This document shows, one piece after another, positions 12,877 to 25,816 of a stretch of 64,000 nucleotides of DNA. The stretch covers positions 3,561,501 to 3,625,500 of the forward strand of contig NC_062242.1 in NCBI RefSeq assembly GCF_905475465.1. The letters are read 5' to 3'. This stretch comes from Pieris napi (Eukaryota > Arthropoda > Insecta > Lepidoptera > Pieridae). Below the pieces are notes generated by a model, which ran no database searches, was not told the origin of the DNA, and saw nothing but the letters and a program-made list of their open reading frames with translations. Numbering within the stretch: position 1 is the stretch's first letter; each line of letters begins with the position of its first letter. The position numbers and the translations under genes were made by a program.

Positions 12877-13425
12877 TAGCTGGTGCCCGCAACTTCGTCT
12901 GCGCAGAATTAAAATAATATTCCAAATGATGTAGCGTGAAAGACATATTTCATCTACTTTAAAAACCAGAAGTGATTAAAATGTTTATTTTAATTTAGGA
13001 ACCAATTTATACTACCAAATATGCATATAAAATAAATTATGTATCAATCTTTACTGTAGTTATGGGTCACTATTTTGGCTATAATGGCTTACACATAAGA
13101 TAAAGATATATACTGTGGCGGGCTTGTTTGTAGGACTATTTAAGATAAACATTTCCATCATATATTACATATGTGTAACTCTAGCGGTTTTGGCTGCGCA
13201 CGCCAGAATACCTCGCAGATGGTAGATTTTTTCCTCCTTCCTTGATACTCGTATTTTGGACAATTCACACAATATCTTAATAAATTGTAGCCTATGTGTT
13301 ATTCTGATGTATAAGCTATATTAATATAAAGTTTCATAAAAAATCCATTTAGTAGTTTTTACGTAAAAGAGTAACAAATATCCATCCATACTTTCGCGTT
13401 TATAATATTAGTAGGATAATAAAAA
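12877..13425 (+). repeat. RTE-like LINE tail (CTAGCTGGTGCCCGC family)
   Basis: Starts CTAGCTGGTGCCCGCAACTT and ends TTTATAATATTAGTAGGAT, the start/end pattern of a very common lepidopteran non-LTR tail. Non-coding. Confidence 0.6.
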
Positions 13426-13959
13426 ATTATAATCCTTCAGTATTTTTGAGAAAAGTGATGAGTGAAACAAATACAGAGATTTGCTCCATGCCTTCAGGTT
13501 GTTGGCTCTCACAAAAAAACTCACTTGCAGGACAATTTGAACTAAATCAAATTGTGAGTAAAGTAGGGTCTGCACTCGAGGAAGATTGATCTTTCCCTCA
13601 ATGGGCTCGCGGTTATTGAGTTTTCTCGGCAGACAGACGGACCCTCACCAATTATCTTGCTGGAGGTTTTCGGATTTTTATATGTGATATTTTATACTTA
13701 TTAATAACATACATGGCGAATACAAACCTTTCATTCCTTTTCAAGCTTCAACATTACAAGTAATGTACGCTGAGATTATTTTTATATAATACAGCTGTAA
13801 GAAGTATGGAAACACTTACACGATATCCAAAATTAAATAATGTATAAATAAAATCGGAAAAATAAAACATCCAGCTCCCTTTTGGACCCTGAATTACTTT
13901 CAATTGCCATCAGCCTACACTTAAGAGAGCCTATATGTACTTCCCAGAAGTGTCCATGT

Positions 13960-14370
13960 GGCTTTGAAGTTAGTAGACTTGGACACCATGCCTAAAGAGA
14001 GCAGGCGGAAAAACATATAGGTACGGCTTACATATAAGTCTTTGTTCCAACTTTGATTTTGATCCCTTTGGAGTGTGTTCTTGTGAGGTTCAAGTGCACA
14101 GCTAATTAAAGATTTAAGTTGGCGCCTGGTATATAGTACCGGTGACCCCAGAGCTGGTGCTTTCCTCACTCAACGAATAAGTATCGCAATACAGCTAGGA
14201 AATGCTGCCAGTATTATGGTACACTGTCACAAACCAAACTTTTTAAAATTGTTTTAATTTTCAATTTATCCATTTTTAATTATTATTGTTATTACTATGT
14301 AGGTTAAGAATATTGTAATCGTTGTATATTTGTGTGTTGAAAATAAAAATATACAAAAATAAAACTTTTT
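13960..14370 (+). repeat. LINE 3'-end repeat (family L1), plus strand
   Basis: Counterpart of 230-600: CAACTTTGATTTTGATCC, GAGGTTCAAGTGCACAGC, GGCGCCTGGTATATAGTACC and AGTATCGCAATACAGCTAGG, then an AT-rich tail ending in AATAAAA. Confidence 0.65.
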
Positions 14371-16084
14371 TTCTAGTTACTGAATCTTACCAGAAAGGTA
14401 CTGTGTTTTATAAATTAAATGACGCCTATATACCACAAGAAATATCTATCTGTATTAAGAAAAAAAGCTTTATTATCGAGGATACGTCATAGAAAGGTTT
14501 TACTATTTTTTAATGTGGGGTAAACAATCATACAAACATACAACCATTATTTTAAAGACCCTAACAAAACAGCTATTATTAGCTATTAAGGTGTACTCTT
14601 CTACCCTTGTAATTGTAAACTGTAACACGAGAGCCCTCTCTGGGGAAATCGGAAAACCTGTAGACGCCATGACATTCTCGTTAATTGATAATTGTGTATT
14701 GTGTGGTTTAAAAATATATGTACTTGTTATTAATTTATTTACATCTAAGCACTAAAACTGCTTCTGAAATAATAGATTTAAAAAAATAACTGACTACTTA
14801 TGTTCATATTAATATATATTTATATTATGTTTAAACATCCCCAGAACTTCCACAAATATTTCCAAAATAAGTCCAGCCATTCTGGAGATTTAGCAAGACA
14901 AATATTATATACCCATATATAAATGAATTGCTATTCGTATAGATAAAAAGAAACACACTTCACACTCTTAAACTTCGTTATAAATCTCTTATACTTTGGA
15001 CCATTCCCGAACTTCAAGAATTGGGGTGCTAAGTGTTACTTTTCACTCCACCCCTAAAAACTTCACTTGTAGGAGTTAAAGCCCTTAATTCCTACTAAAT
15101 ATTTGTCTAATTCGTCCCTCTAAAGTAGTTTTTAGTAAAAACATCGATTCAAGCGTAATGAACTGCTAAATGCCAATAATAAGTTGTTTTGTTTAGAAAG
15201 CTCTCGAAGACAATATTTATTTCTTATGCTTTAAAACCTAACATTGAACACGATTGTAGTTCAAAATCAATATTAATTTGTGCTTTGGCTGGCGCTATAT
15301 CCATTTTAGGTCTAGGCCTCAGATTTCTATTTCATGATTATTTGTCAATCTAACTGACACACGCCGTCGACTTTTTGGTTCTAAGCGGTTTCCTCACGAT
15401 GTTTTTCTTCACGGTTCGAGAGAATGTTAAATGAGCAGATAGAAAGTCCTCTCAGGGATGAGAGGCGCACGTTGAAGCAACTAAATTAACACTGCTGTAT
15501 AAAATAATACAAAAAAATATGACATCACAAAGTTTACACACATACACATCAATTATTAAGGCATACTGAAAATACGATTAATAAGAACGTCCATAATAAA
15601 ATGGAAATAATAGATAAATTTCTTAAAATTACATGTGTGCTAAACGTACGAGTAGATTTTGCAAGACTAAATACATTTAGAATTATTCTTAACATATGAA
15701 TAGTGAAAGAATTGACAATTGACAAGCAGGGTACATACAGCAAAGTATTTTTTCTAGTGTATTGATTGAATAAGTCAAACTTACTGTAATAGCTTTGGAA
15801 TAACAGATACTTACTTACCTACATCAAATTTGCTGCATACCTTGGAAAATTTCGCCTGGACCTTACCCGTACTGAGCTATTTATGAAATTGCCGTCGTGT
15901 CTACAAACGTCGCAACAATGACAACATAGGTCTGTCAATTGTCATTGAAATAAAAAACAGTTTCAATTCTATAGTTTATTTATTAAATTTTATAAAAAAG
16001 CGATGTTTTGAAGTGTCGTTCTCGCCACAGCTCGTTTATCTTCACTTGAAAAAGTAGACCTAAAAACTACCATGAAATAATAAA
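14371..16084. other. Intergenic
   Basis: One SINE (15285-15480); the rest is AT-rich with nothing recognised. Confidence 0.55.
15285..15480 (-). repeat. SINE (Metulj-like), minus strand
   Basis: Inverse of the SINE body and part of the head; the B-box region is partly deleted. Confidence 0.7.
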
Positions 16085-16215
16085 ATACCCCAGTGATTAT
16101 GAGACGTCAGCGTAATTTCGGTAAAAAATAGATAACATTTTTGCGTGTTCGTTTGATGGATGGCCGGAATGACACCGATTAATCATAACCACGCCTCGGG
16201 CGCAACTTATTATTA
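16085..16215. promoter_or_regulatory. Candidate regulatory island, 3' side of optix
   Basis: Contains GAGACGTCAGCGTAATTTC, TGACACCGATTAATCATAAC and AACCACGCCTCGGG: TAAT homeodomain sites next to a Runx-type AACCAC. Non-repetitive and GC-balanced. Confidence 0.35.
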
Positions 16216-16463
16216 ACTACTGGGCTTAGGAAATTGTATGAAACAGGTAAACATGAAATTACAGGGTTTTGCGTTGTTTCCTAATGTAATATTTCAAAAA
16301 ATGTACCAAACAATTAGCCCACCTTTACATAAGCCAATTTACACACTACATCAACCAAAAGTCAGTAAAAAATATTTTATAATATCAAAAGCTCTTGATG
16401 AAGATGTTACCAATATCTTACTATTACGCACAATTCATTAAGACTATTTTATAAATTTACTAG

Positions 16464-16579
16464 CTGCCTTGCGATTCTGTAACTCACTTTTCGAACTCAC
16501 ACAGCGGTTTTCACAGCGGCGGTCGCGCTCAAATCAGTCGTGAAGCAGTCAAAAGTGAGTTACAGAATCGCAAGGCTGC
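16464..16579. mobile_element. Foldback element A, copy 2 (internally deleted)
   Basis: Shares the CCTTGCGATTCTGTAACTC end and the GCGGCGGTCGCG core with copy 1. The right arm is reduced to the terminal 20-odd bp. Flanking CTG occurs on both sides. It interrupts a LINE-tail repeat whose sequence resumes directly on the right. Confidence 0.8.
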
Positions 16580-16760
16580 CCCGCGAACTTCGTTCCGCCT
16601 TAATACTGAGCTTTCCTTTTTAGTAGCTACAAACCAACATATGGTATATTTTGCTATGCTAACCCATAGAAACTGTATGCGTTCACAATTACAGTAAAAT
16701 AAAACTTGTTTTTATGTTTATCCGTGCAATTTTTCCAGTGTCTTTTTCTTCATAAAACGC
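16580..16760 (+). repeat. RTE-like LINE tail, interrupted on its left by foldback element A
   Basis: CCCGCGAACTTCGTTCCGCC followed by CATATGGTATATTTTGC, shared with 43700-43985. The leading CTAGCTG lies left of the foldback insertion. Confidence 0.6.
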
Positions 16761-18117
16761 TTTCTAAGGTTAGATGTCTTAGTAATAATTTCTCAATCTT
16801 TTCATAAGAAATGAATGTGTAATTGTGTACAGGTAATAAGTACAATTTATTTTGTTAATCTGTGAGATAATTTTATTTATATACGTAGTTTTGTCAACAG
16901 ATAGCACCACATGCTGATTGCATTCGTAAAATTAATTTATTTATTTATTGTTATTCGATAACTTATCCGATATCTTATTACTTATTCTGCTATTCGGAGC
17001 GGAGAAGAATCCATCTTGAGTTATAAGTGGTGTACCTAACGAACACGACTTAGTTTTATATACTCACTTATGTGATATAATAAACCTAACCATAATAAAT
17101 TCCATTCAAATAAATCCTATCCACGTCACTGGACACTGGCGCCAATTAGTTTTAACACGACAGATAAAAACAAACATAATCGTATAGAAAATGTTGTCAA
17201 CTAATAAAAATAAAAGGCTGGCTGAATAGAATTATAGCTGAGCACACAGAGAAAAGGAAAAAAGAAAAAGTTTTGAGCTGTCAAATTGCGTGACAGCGCG
17301 CGACGGGAACTCGATACAAATGACCGGCAATAGGCCTACGTATAAAAAATTTGGTGAAATAATGTATCGCTTCTGAACAGGATTTAAATCATGAGAACTC
17401 TGACAAATTGAGATGTATGTGAATTGCAATATAGCAACATGATTATTCTTGAATGTTCAATACTGTTATAGCTGAAAAGCGCATTATATATTATGATAGT
17501 TTAAATTTTTTTTAGTTTGCTTTATTATTTTTTACACGGTCAGAATTTATCTGTAGTGTTGCTCTTATGATGAAAAAAACAGAAAACAAATTCTTAATAC
17601 TTTACAAATACCTCTTAAATACACTAAATAAAACACAAAAAATAGGCACGAAATACTGTCCAAAGATTCCCGTATATATTTTGTCTAAGACTTTTTAACG
17701 CATAATACAGAGTGAACTTTCATTTTTAAATATCTACTATATTTAAATACTTAGAGACGCTTAGAAACTATACGAAATAACAAATAGGTACCTAGTTTTG
17801 ATTACACTGTATGGTTGATGGTGAGTTGATTAAGATGTATTAGAGTTTAAACAATATGTAAACATTTAATTAGGTCTCATTAACAGACGATTCAACGGTT
17901 AATTTACCGCATTTGATATAAAATTAACGGCTTAATCCACGTTGATTTCATACAATTTGCAAAGTATCTAATGTTCATTTAAATATTTAATAATAATTTG
18001 AAAATCCCAATGGTACATTTCTATCTGTTGAATTGACATTTCAAGGTAAGGAGGAGAACAGATTGTGTATGTACCATCTAGAAAGACTAATGGAGAATTA
18101 TTTCCAGTGCGGTAATT

Positions 18118-18365
18118 GTAGTGGTTTCAGCGTGCGACTCTCATCCCTGAGGACGTAGGTTCGATCCCCGGCTGTGCACTTGCCGTGGAATGGACTTTCT
18201 GCCTATGTGCGCATTTAACATTCGCTCGAACGAATCAAAAAGTCGATAGCGTGTGTCAGACACAGGAGGCTGATCACCTACTTGCCTATTAGATTGACAA
18301 ATGATCATAAAACAGATATCTGAGGCCAGACCTAACAAGGTTGGGGTGCCACTGGTAATAATTGT
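18118..18365 (+). repeat. tRNA-derived SINE (Metulj-like), near full length
   Basis: Same head (GGTTCGATCCCCGGCTGTGC) and body, with a short deletion between the head and the AAAAGTCGA segment. Confidence 0.82.
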
Positions 18366-21279
18366 CATTAGCTTAAATAGGCTAGATTACTGTTTACTTA
18401 CAATTTAAAGTTACCGCAGAAGTCTCTCATCTTCCTTTTCTTCCATCCACGAATCTATAGAAATCCGCCCGTTCCTAATTAAAGTTCAGATGTGTATACA
18501 CAACCTACATATAACTAGGGTTATAGGTAAACTAATTAACAAACCGGTCCTAATTAACACTAATCCGTTAGATTGAATATATGCAAATGTCGTATAATGA
18601 AGAAATAAGAAAGAAATTCTACAAGTGGACCGACGGCAGAGCAAAAAACCTTACGAACCCGTGATTAACATAAACATTAATTTGCTACTGGTTTCGTCTG
18701 TAAATTTCAATACAAAATGAAGCTGTGTTCCTGCTTCCAGTTCAAATAAATTCCTGCAAATGAGAATAAAACCTTTTTCGTTTACTTACATATTATAGAA
18801 AAGATTGACACAAGAGCTTGGTGATACTGTGGCGAATATTGTTTTTTTCTATTGCTACTGGCAGTTATGGACGTGGAGGCGTATGTTCAAATGTCAGTTG
18901 TCAAAGTCAAAGCAAGACTGATTTTACTTTAAATTTTGAAAGCAAGAACTCACAAGAGCACGAAGTAAAAATCAATCCTGAACGACCTGTAATATCTAAT
19001 ACAAACGACATACCACTTTTCAATTATTTATTTTTCAATGATAAAATTAATGTCTTTTGCCTTTAATTTTTTATTATTAAGACAAAATGTTAGAAAAACA
19101 GCTATCACTGTGCAAACGCCGTACATACAAATTGACAGACGATACACTTCCATGCATTATAGTACTCCACGTTATAAGAACCTGATTATTCAACAATTCG
19201 AGGAATCCTTGAAAGCAACTGGACCATGTAAGTCATCATGACTAAGTACTGGCCGAGCTGCTACGCCTGTTTAGGTATTTTAGTCTGCATTTGGAAATGG
19301 TCGTAGGACATTAAAAAGGTTTTATTTTATTATCTACAGCGTCAACTGTGATCTGTGAAATTTGGAAAATTAAAAATTGTTGAATTGACTGGTTTTTTTG
19401 ATGTAAAACAGTTTAAAAGGTTGAGATTTAGAAAATTCCCTTCATTTTTCTAACAATAAACTAGGCGTAGAGTAAACGTGCTTTTCTTCTTGTATATTAT
19501 TTGTGGAGTTATTTCGGGTCTTCTAGATGCTTCTTGAGGTTCTGCTAGAGAGCGCAATTTAATTATTCACTATTAGTAAATATTTTAATTTTTTTTTCTT
19601 TTTAATTTGTTCGCTTTTTATATGACAAATCCGTACAGCAGTACCTACCAGCATTCACGCACAACAGACACCTAAGGAGAAAGATCAATTAGTTAACATC
19701 ATCATTATTTCTTTTGAGTAAACACATGTATATGTTTAATATATATTTTTTTTTTAAGATCGCTATATAATTTTCAATATTCTTGATATGTGAGCAAATT
19801 TATTGGACTGCACATGAAGACATAATTCTAGTTCGCTCGGGATGGCGTTTAACAATGAACTTGACTATAACCGCTATTAAAACATCCAAAAAACAGTTAT
19901 AATTATTATATAGGGATTAATACTGTAATTAACTTAATAATAGTTACGGTTAAATACTTACAAAACTGTATGATCGATGAAGCGTCAGGTTTTTTACAGA
20001 ATCACTCTGCTTTCCGATCACGTCGGAAGGGTGAATTGAAATCTTGCATTCATAACTTGTTTGTTAAGTAGTTTAATTAGTTGACATTTAAATACTGAAG
20101 AAGTTATCGACGTATTCAGAAAATAATTAAAAAGTTCACTTGGTGGAAGATTTTAAAATGTAATGTTCATATGATTCTATGTTGGTAAACACAGTTTTGT
20201 TAAAACTGCGTTGATGGGAACATCTGTTTAGCGAATTAAGAATATTGGCGATATATTTCCCTATAAATTTCTAATTCAAAGTAGGTGTATAAGCACAAAC
20301 CGAAGTATACAAGCAGAAATTTAGTATCAAATAGAAAATCTGTAACATGCGTGAAGCGTGAAAAAACGCCGTTTTCCCATTTTTATGGGAAAATCACAAT
20401 TAAAAGTGTTTTAAGGTAAGGTAAGCATATTCGCTTCAAACTGATTTTTACAGATTCTTATGTCCATAAATGCAGTGGTAATATTAGGAAAAAAAAATTG
20501 TGTCAAATATAAAATCTAATAATGTTTTTGGCAAAATAACTGTAACAATCACATCAATTAAATTCAATATTCAGTGGTTAATAATATGAGGAATATTTGT
20601 GAATCTTTTCACATAAGAAAAACAAGTTATATGTTTACGAATATAATTTTATTAACAATGTTACTTTAATGACTGTATTGAAGTCGATATTTACAATTTA
20701 TATAATACATTTTTACAAATCTCTCCTATATCTAATCTATGCTATATTCAAATGTAATGCATAGTTTCATAAATATTATATAAAATGTTTCGTTTATCAT
20801 AACAAATAAATTCACAACTTCATTTGCGCGTAGGTAAATCTATGTTATCACAAAGGTAAAAAGCGAGCAAAACAGATCTCCCAAGTAATAAATTTAATAT
20901 TTACAAACACAGTTTACTTAAACCTCCAGTTTAAGGTATTAGGGTAAGATTAAGCCACATTTTAAACACTGCTAAAAATAAACAAGTCTGGTGTAAATTC
21001 GATAAAAACATAGAAATGCTGTGATTGGAGAAACATTAAAATAATCCTTGCGTTTGTCATTGAAATATTAATAATAATAAATCGGTATTAAGGTTAAACC
21101 TTTAAAAATTTGTATTTTTCTTTATAACACTGGTATTTTCCGTCAATAAGTAGCCAAGTTCTCAAACGCTTAGTCACAGATGCGCAAACAATTTGTATAA
21201 GTTTTCTAGACAAGAATTTTTCTATTACTTCCTAGACAATGTATTCAATTATTAATGCCTTCTTATGAAGCACTTACCG

Positions 21280-21500
21280 TTGAATTAGACAAAGAAAAAG
21301 CGACATAATTACTCGTGGCGCCGATTTATTAAAAACGTTATGATCCAGTCATAAATTAATTTAATATGCGACTCTCATTAATATTGATTAATACCAAATT
21401 AGGAGAGATAATTGTAAGGTAATTAGAAGCCATGACATGTTGCATATGTATAATGCAAATATTGGAGTGTTGTTACGCGATTTGTAACCAGGGAGAAAAT
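21280..21500. promoter_or_regulatory. Candidate homeodomain-site-rich regulatory element
   Basis: Dense TAAT/ATTA motifs: CATAATTACTCG, TAAATTAATTTAATATGCG, CATTAATATTGATTAATACC, GGTAATTAGAAGCC and TATGCAAAT-like ATGCAAATATT, with a GGCGCC core at about 21318. About 4.4 kb downstream of the optix stop. Confidence 0.35.
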
Positions 21501-22991
21501 ATCTATGACCTACACTTCCGGTTGTTTCTAAGGTATAGTCTGTGTTGATATAGACTGTATTGACGCTGGTAAAAACGTAATAAACACATTGTTGTTTGTC
21601 AATACTGGAATGTTACCTAATCTACGGCGTCTGTGAATTGAATTTAGAAATACATGGCTAAGAAAAATGTCTATAAATAGCTCACTTTGGGAGCAAATAC
21701 CGTTTGTTTATTTATACCGACATAAGTTTTTAATAAGCTTTTAACGTCGTAGTCGTGAAATTGCAAAATGTGTTCCATAGATTAAATTATTTTACACGCG
21801 TATTGTACATGAACTATAATTCATCAACGTTCTGTAGACCGCAATTAGTTTTATTTTAGAAATATTTTAAAACATTATCTACACATGATAAATTAATTCA
21901 AAGTTTAAAAAGGAGAATGAAATTGATTTATTATTAAGATTTAGAAGATAATATATACGAAATGACGTAATATAGCACATTTAAACACAATCAATATATG
22001 TATAAATAAATGTATATTATTTAAGTGTGGTTCTCACACATTAAGACAAATGACAATTAACCAATGACGACGCAAAAGCGCGCGAAACGTAGGAACAGAT
22101 AAATTATAAATAATTAGATACTGAATCGAACTATAATTTGATAGTGTATTTATTTTTAAACTCTGGTAATCCCGTGTAAGTTCACGGCAGTTACTTATTA
22201 GTATTGTGTTAATGAAATTCTAATTGTTTTATAGACTGATGAACTAGATATAAGTTTACTATAATTAGAATTACATTTTTATAATTTAAAACGTTCTCAA
22301 AAATTTGGCGTCTTTTGCTAAAAGGACGCATTAGAACTAAAAGTTTTTTTAGAACTTTAGTAAAATGAACTTAGGCTACTAGCACATCTATCTAATTTCA
22401 AGAGCTGTCAAATTTTGTTATTTATTGACATAAGACGAGATTGTGACTTGAGATGCGACCTTTGTAAACTAAATAATGTTGTAATCCGACATAAAATAAC
22501 ATTCTTTTTGATCATATTTTAGTAGGAAAAACTAATATATATATATAGTATACATTCCTTTACGTTCACAATTTAGGGATTAATATTCATAAAACGAGAT
22601 TGGATAATTTTAATCCTATCTTTACTATATGTGATAAAGAAGACAAACGTTTTGTTCTCATAAAGCTTCATTTTAAATAATTCAAGATTACACTCTCGGA
22701 TCCCGACAAACGTTCTCCATACTATATAAGGTATCGACTACATTCATTGATACACATAGCTTTATACAATTATTTCCATATATGTAAGCTATTTCGCCGT
22801 AAAATAGCATCACGCAGACAAAAACACTTTGTAATTAATTATACACATGGACTGTTTCCGAAAAAAGGAAAATAACGACTCAAAAGTCGCAATGTCTGTT
22901 AAAATCTAGATTTTTTCTGTCTAGGGGTATACTATCCAGCACCCTTATATCCAAACAAATTGTTAAGAAAATAAATACTAGATTTTTGTAT

Positions 22992-23020
22992 GGAAACGTA
23001 TGGTTTTCATACGTTTTCAG
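22992..23020. other. Short perfect-looking hairpin
   Basis: GAAACGTATG and CATACGTTTTC arms around a GTTTT loop. No longer precursor arms were seen, so not called a miRNA. Confidence 0.4.
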
Positions 23021-24631
23021 GATCCAGGGGAGAGGGTTTGACTTAATCACAAATTTCTAATACAATAACAATATGGACTAATGATTGTCTGCTTGATTAA
23101 ATAAATTATTATTATTATGTTCGGTAACTGTTTACTTTAGCTCAGTATCGTTTTATGATCCTGGTTACTTGCACATGGGCCTAAGCCAAGTAAACATAGT
23201 TTTTTTATATGTTACTATATTGTAGAAATTATAGAATATTTAATATTAGTGTTTTTTGAAAGATGATATAAATGGATTACGGGAGGTCCAATAATTTGAT
23301 AGCTTTGTGTGACTGTTTTAGGATTGTTCCGGTGGTGGACCAAATGATAGGGACTAAAGATACTTTGTTATGGGGTATTTCGTGATTTTATGAGCTAAAG
23401 TTTCTTATTGTGGGTCTTATTACTTATTATTTATTAATAATAATTATTATATAGCTTTTATCAGAGGATATCAACAGAATCTCTATCAAACAAAATATAC
23501 CTTCATGTCTCCTAGTTCTTCTGATAGAAAAAGAAAATTGATAGTGCGTAACAGTGTGGCACTGGGCCGTGTTCGTAATTTGAGCTAAGGGTAAGATTCA
23601 GAGCTGACACAGCGCTAAGACTCTCGTATTTCAAATCCAATAGGTTTATGACACAAATCATACTTAGCACGAATAAACTTTCGCTCTTGAAAAATGCTAC
23701 TGTAACAGCCAATAGTTTTTTTTAACACCACATCATAGATAAACCATGTTTCTACAATTTTTTTTTGCAAAAAACGTTTAAATTATAAATTAAATTTAAT
23801 AAATACTTGCCTAATTCTTTAGTTGTTTATAAGTGTTGAACAACGCCTTTTTAACTTTAGTGTGACAGAGTTAGTAGGTAGGTACACGAGTGACTAAACA
23901 TTAAGGGCGAAAATTTGCGCGAAGTTAACCCTTATGTCAAAATGAAATACATTTCTGACGTAGGTCAGCTTCCCGCTACTAAATCTTACCCTAAGCATTT
24001 ATTGAAAAAGAAAATTAAACAGATACCTATTTGTTTTATATTTAATTCATAAAATAAATCTGATTGCACCGTGGTCAAGTGTTCTCTAAATATGTGTCTA
24101 TTTTCAGCACAGCGTACCTAAACACTTTGACAAAAGACTGATTTTGTCTTTTTTAATATACCTAACATAGATCTTGCTATGAGATGGACTTAGTAATGTA
24201 TAAGTCTATGGATAGTTTATTTTCGATATATTTTTTTTTAGGGTTTCTATTACCTAAGGTACTAAATGCGTAAACTGTGTAAAGGATTTCAACCGGAAAG
24301 TTTCAATGAAAATTAAAAATACCTGGTTTTTATACAATAAAATATCCTGATGTTATTATTTGAAAGAAACCTAGTTTTTGAGAAGAAACGAAAAAAATGA
24401 CCGCCTGCGGCTGTAAAATACATTTTTATATCAAAATAAACTGTTAAATAATGTTTAAAGCATTACCAAAAATGTACTAGTGTAAGTACTATGGCGGTAA
24501 AGATACGTTTATTTTTTGACGAAATAGTAAATTAATGTAAAAATAGATAATATACCTACAGTAAGAAAAAAAATCAAGCAAAAAGAATGTTAGAGCTGTA
24601 GCTGACACAGATACCTATATAAGTGATTCTA

Positions 24632-24648
24632 TGTGTGTGTGTGTGTGT
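24632..24648. repeat. TG dinucleotide microsatellite
   Basis: About eight TG units. Confidence 0.85.
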
Positions 24649-25518
24649 AGGGTGTACTAAGGTACCGAAACGTCTTTGAAGTCCCCTAGTTGACCTCCTA
24701 ATCGGAATAAATTTGTATTTGATTTATGCTCTCAAACATCACACAAAACAATCAGACAATTATGAAATATGTCAGAAATAATATATAGGCGTGAGAAGAT
24801 TACATTAGAACATACGAATCAGGCACAGCACTGACCAGATCAGATGTATTAAATTGCCAAACCATTGTTTCACCGGGAATTGAACCTATGACCCTAATTT
24901 ATAAAAGTGTTGTCGCGCGTAAACTGAGAACATAGATGTACCTATCTTTATCTACTTGCGAAATGCGAAAGTTTCACTTGTATTGATAAGTCAAATATTA
25001 AGTATTGAATTTTATAGACTATGGGAATAATTGAATAAATTCTTTCAAGTCAAAATAAATACTTGGAAATGTGATAAAAGAGGTTTTTTATTTGAAATCG
25101 ATAAATAAATATTTTACATTTTAAAAAAGAATATATATTGACGTTATCTATTATTGCTTTTTATTTAATAATCATAATTTAGTACCACTCAAGCATACTT
25201 TTATAACCAGTAATTAAGACGTTTAATAAGTGTTTCTTCGTTGAAGTCTAGATCTAGGCTTTTAACTTAAATCGCTTAGGAAATAATAGGCCTACAATGT
25301 AAATTAAGAAACAATTTATTTAAAAGTTTCATATTATTTTACACCATATCACAGCATTTCTATGTACGAAAAATTTCTAAGAAATTCTCTACAAATAAAT
25401 AATTACTTAAAAATTTACTTTTCTACAATATTTTCTGACCGTAACGTTCATGCGAAGGATAAAATATATCTACATCTAAATTTACAACTAAAATTTGATA
25501 TGATAAATAAATTCTTCA

Positions 25519-25524
25519 TTTATT
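25519..25524 (-). terminator. Candidate poly(A) signal for optix
   Basis: AATAAA on the minus strand about 290 nt after the optix stop. A second candidate lies at 25315-25320, about 500 nt after the stop. Such hexamers are common in AT-rich DNA, so either may be chance. Confidence 0.35.
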
Positions 25525-25816
25525 AGGAAAACTCGGTAAAACACAAATAAATGCGTCTGGAAAGATAAAAGGCCTAAAGATAAATAAATCAAGAATTTAA
25601 ATTTGTAGTCATTGAGACAAATTCCGTTTCTATAATCACGTTTTATCATTATAATACAGTACGTACCTGACGCGGGAGCCTCAAGCACAACACTTCAACA
25701 ATTAAAACCTATAGTAACTATACAACTCACATCACAAGAATCATCTATTGCATCGTCACTTCACGAGACAAGCGGCGACATTATCACTGTATTTACACTA
25801 TCAGTCTGACCGCTGG

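Larger units (their letters stand above)
18366..25314. other. Gene desert immediately 3' of optix
   Basis: Nearly 7 kb with strikingly few repeats compared with the rest of the window. Only the TAAT-rich candidate element (21280-21500), a hairpin and a TG microsatellite stand out. Low repeat density fits a region under regulatory constraint, but conservation cannot be judged here. Confidence 0.5.

Noticed and set aside
13500..13640. GC-richer patch as an exon
   Set aside because: No frame of useful length and no splice signals consistent with a conserved protein.
22992..23020. Hairpin as a microRNA precursor
   Set aside because: Stem of about 11 bp only; flanking arms do not extend it.
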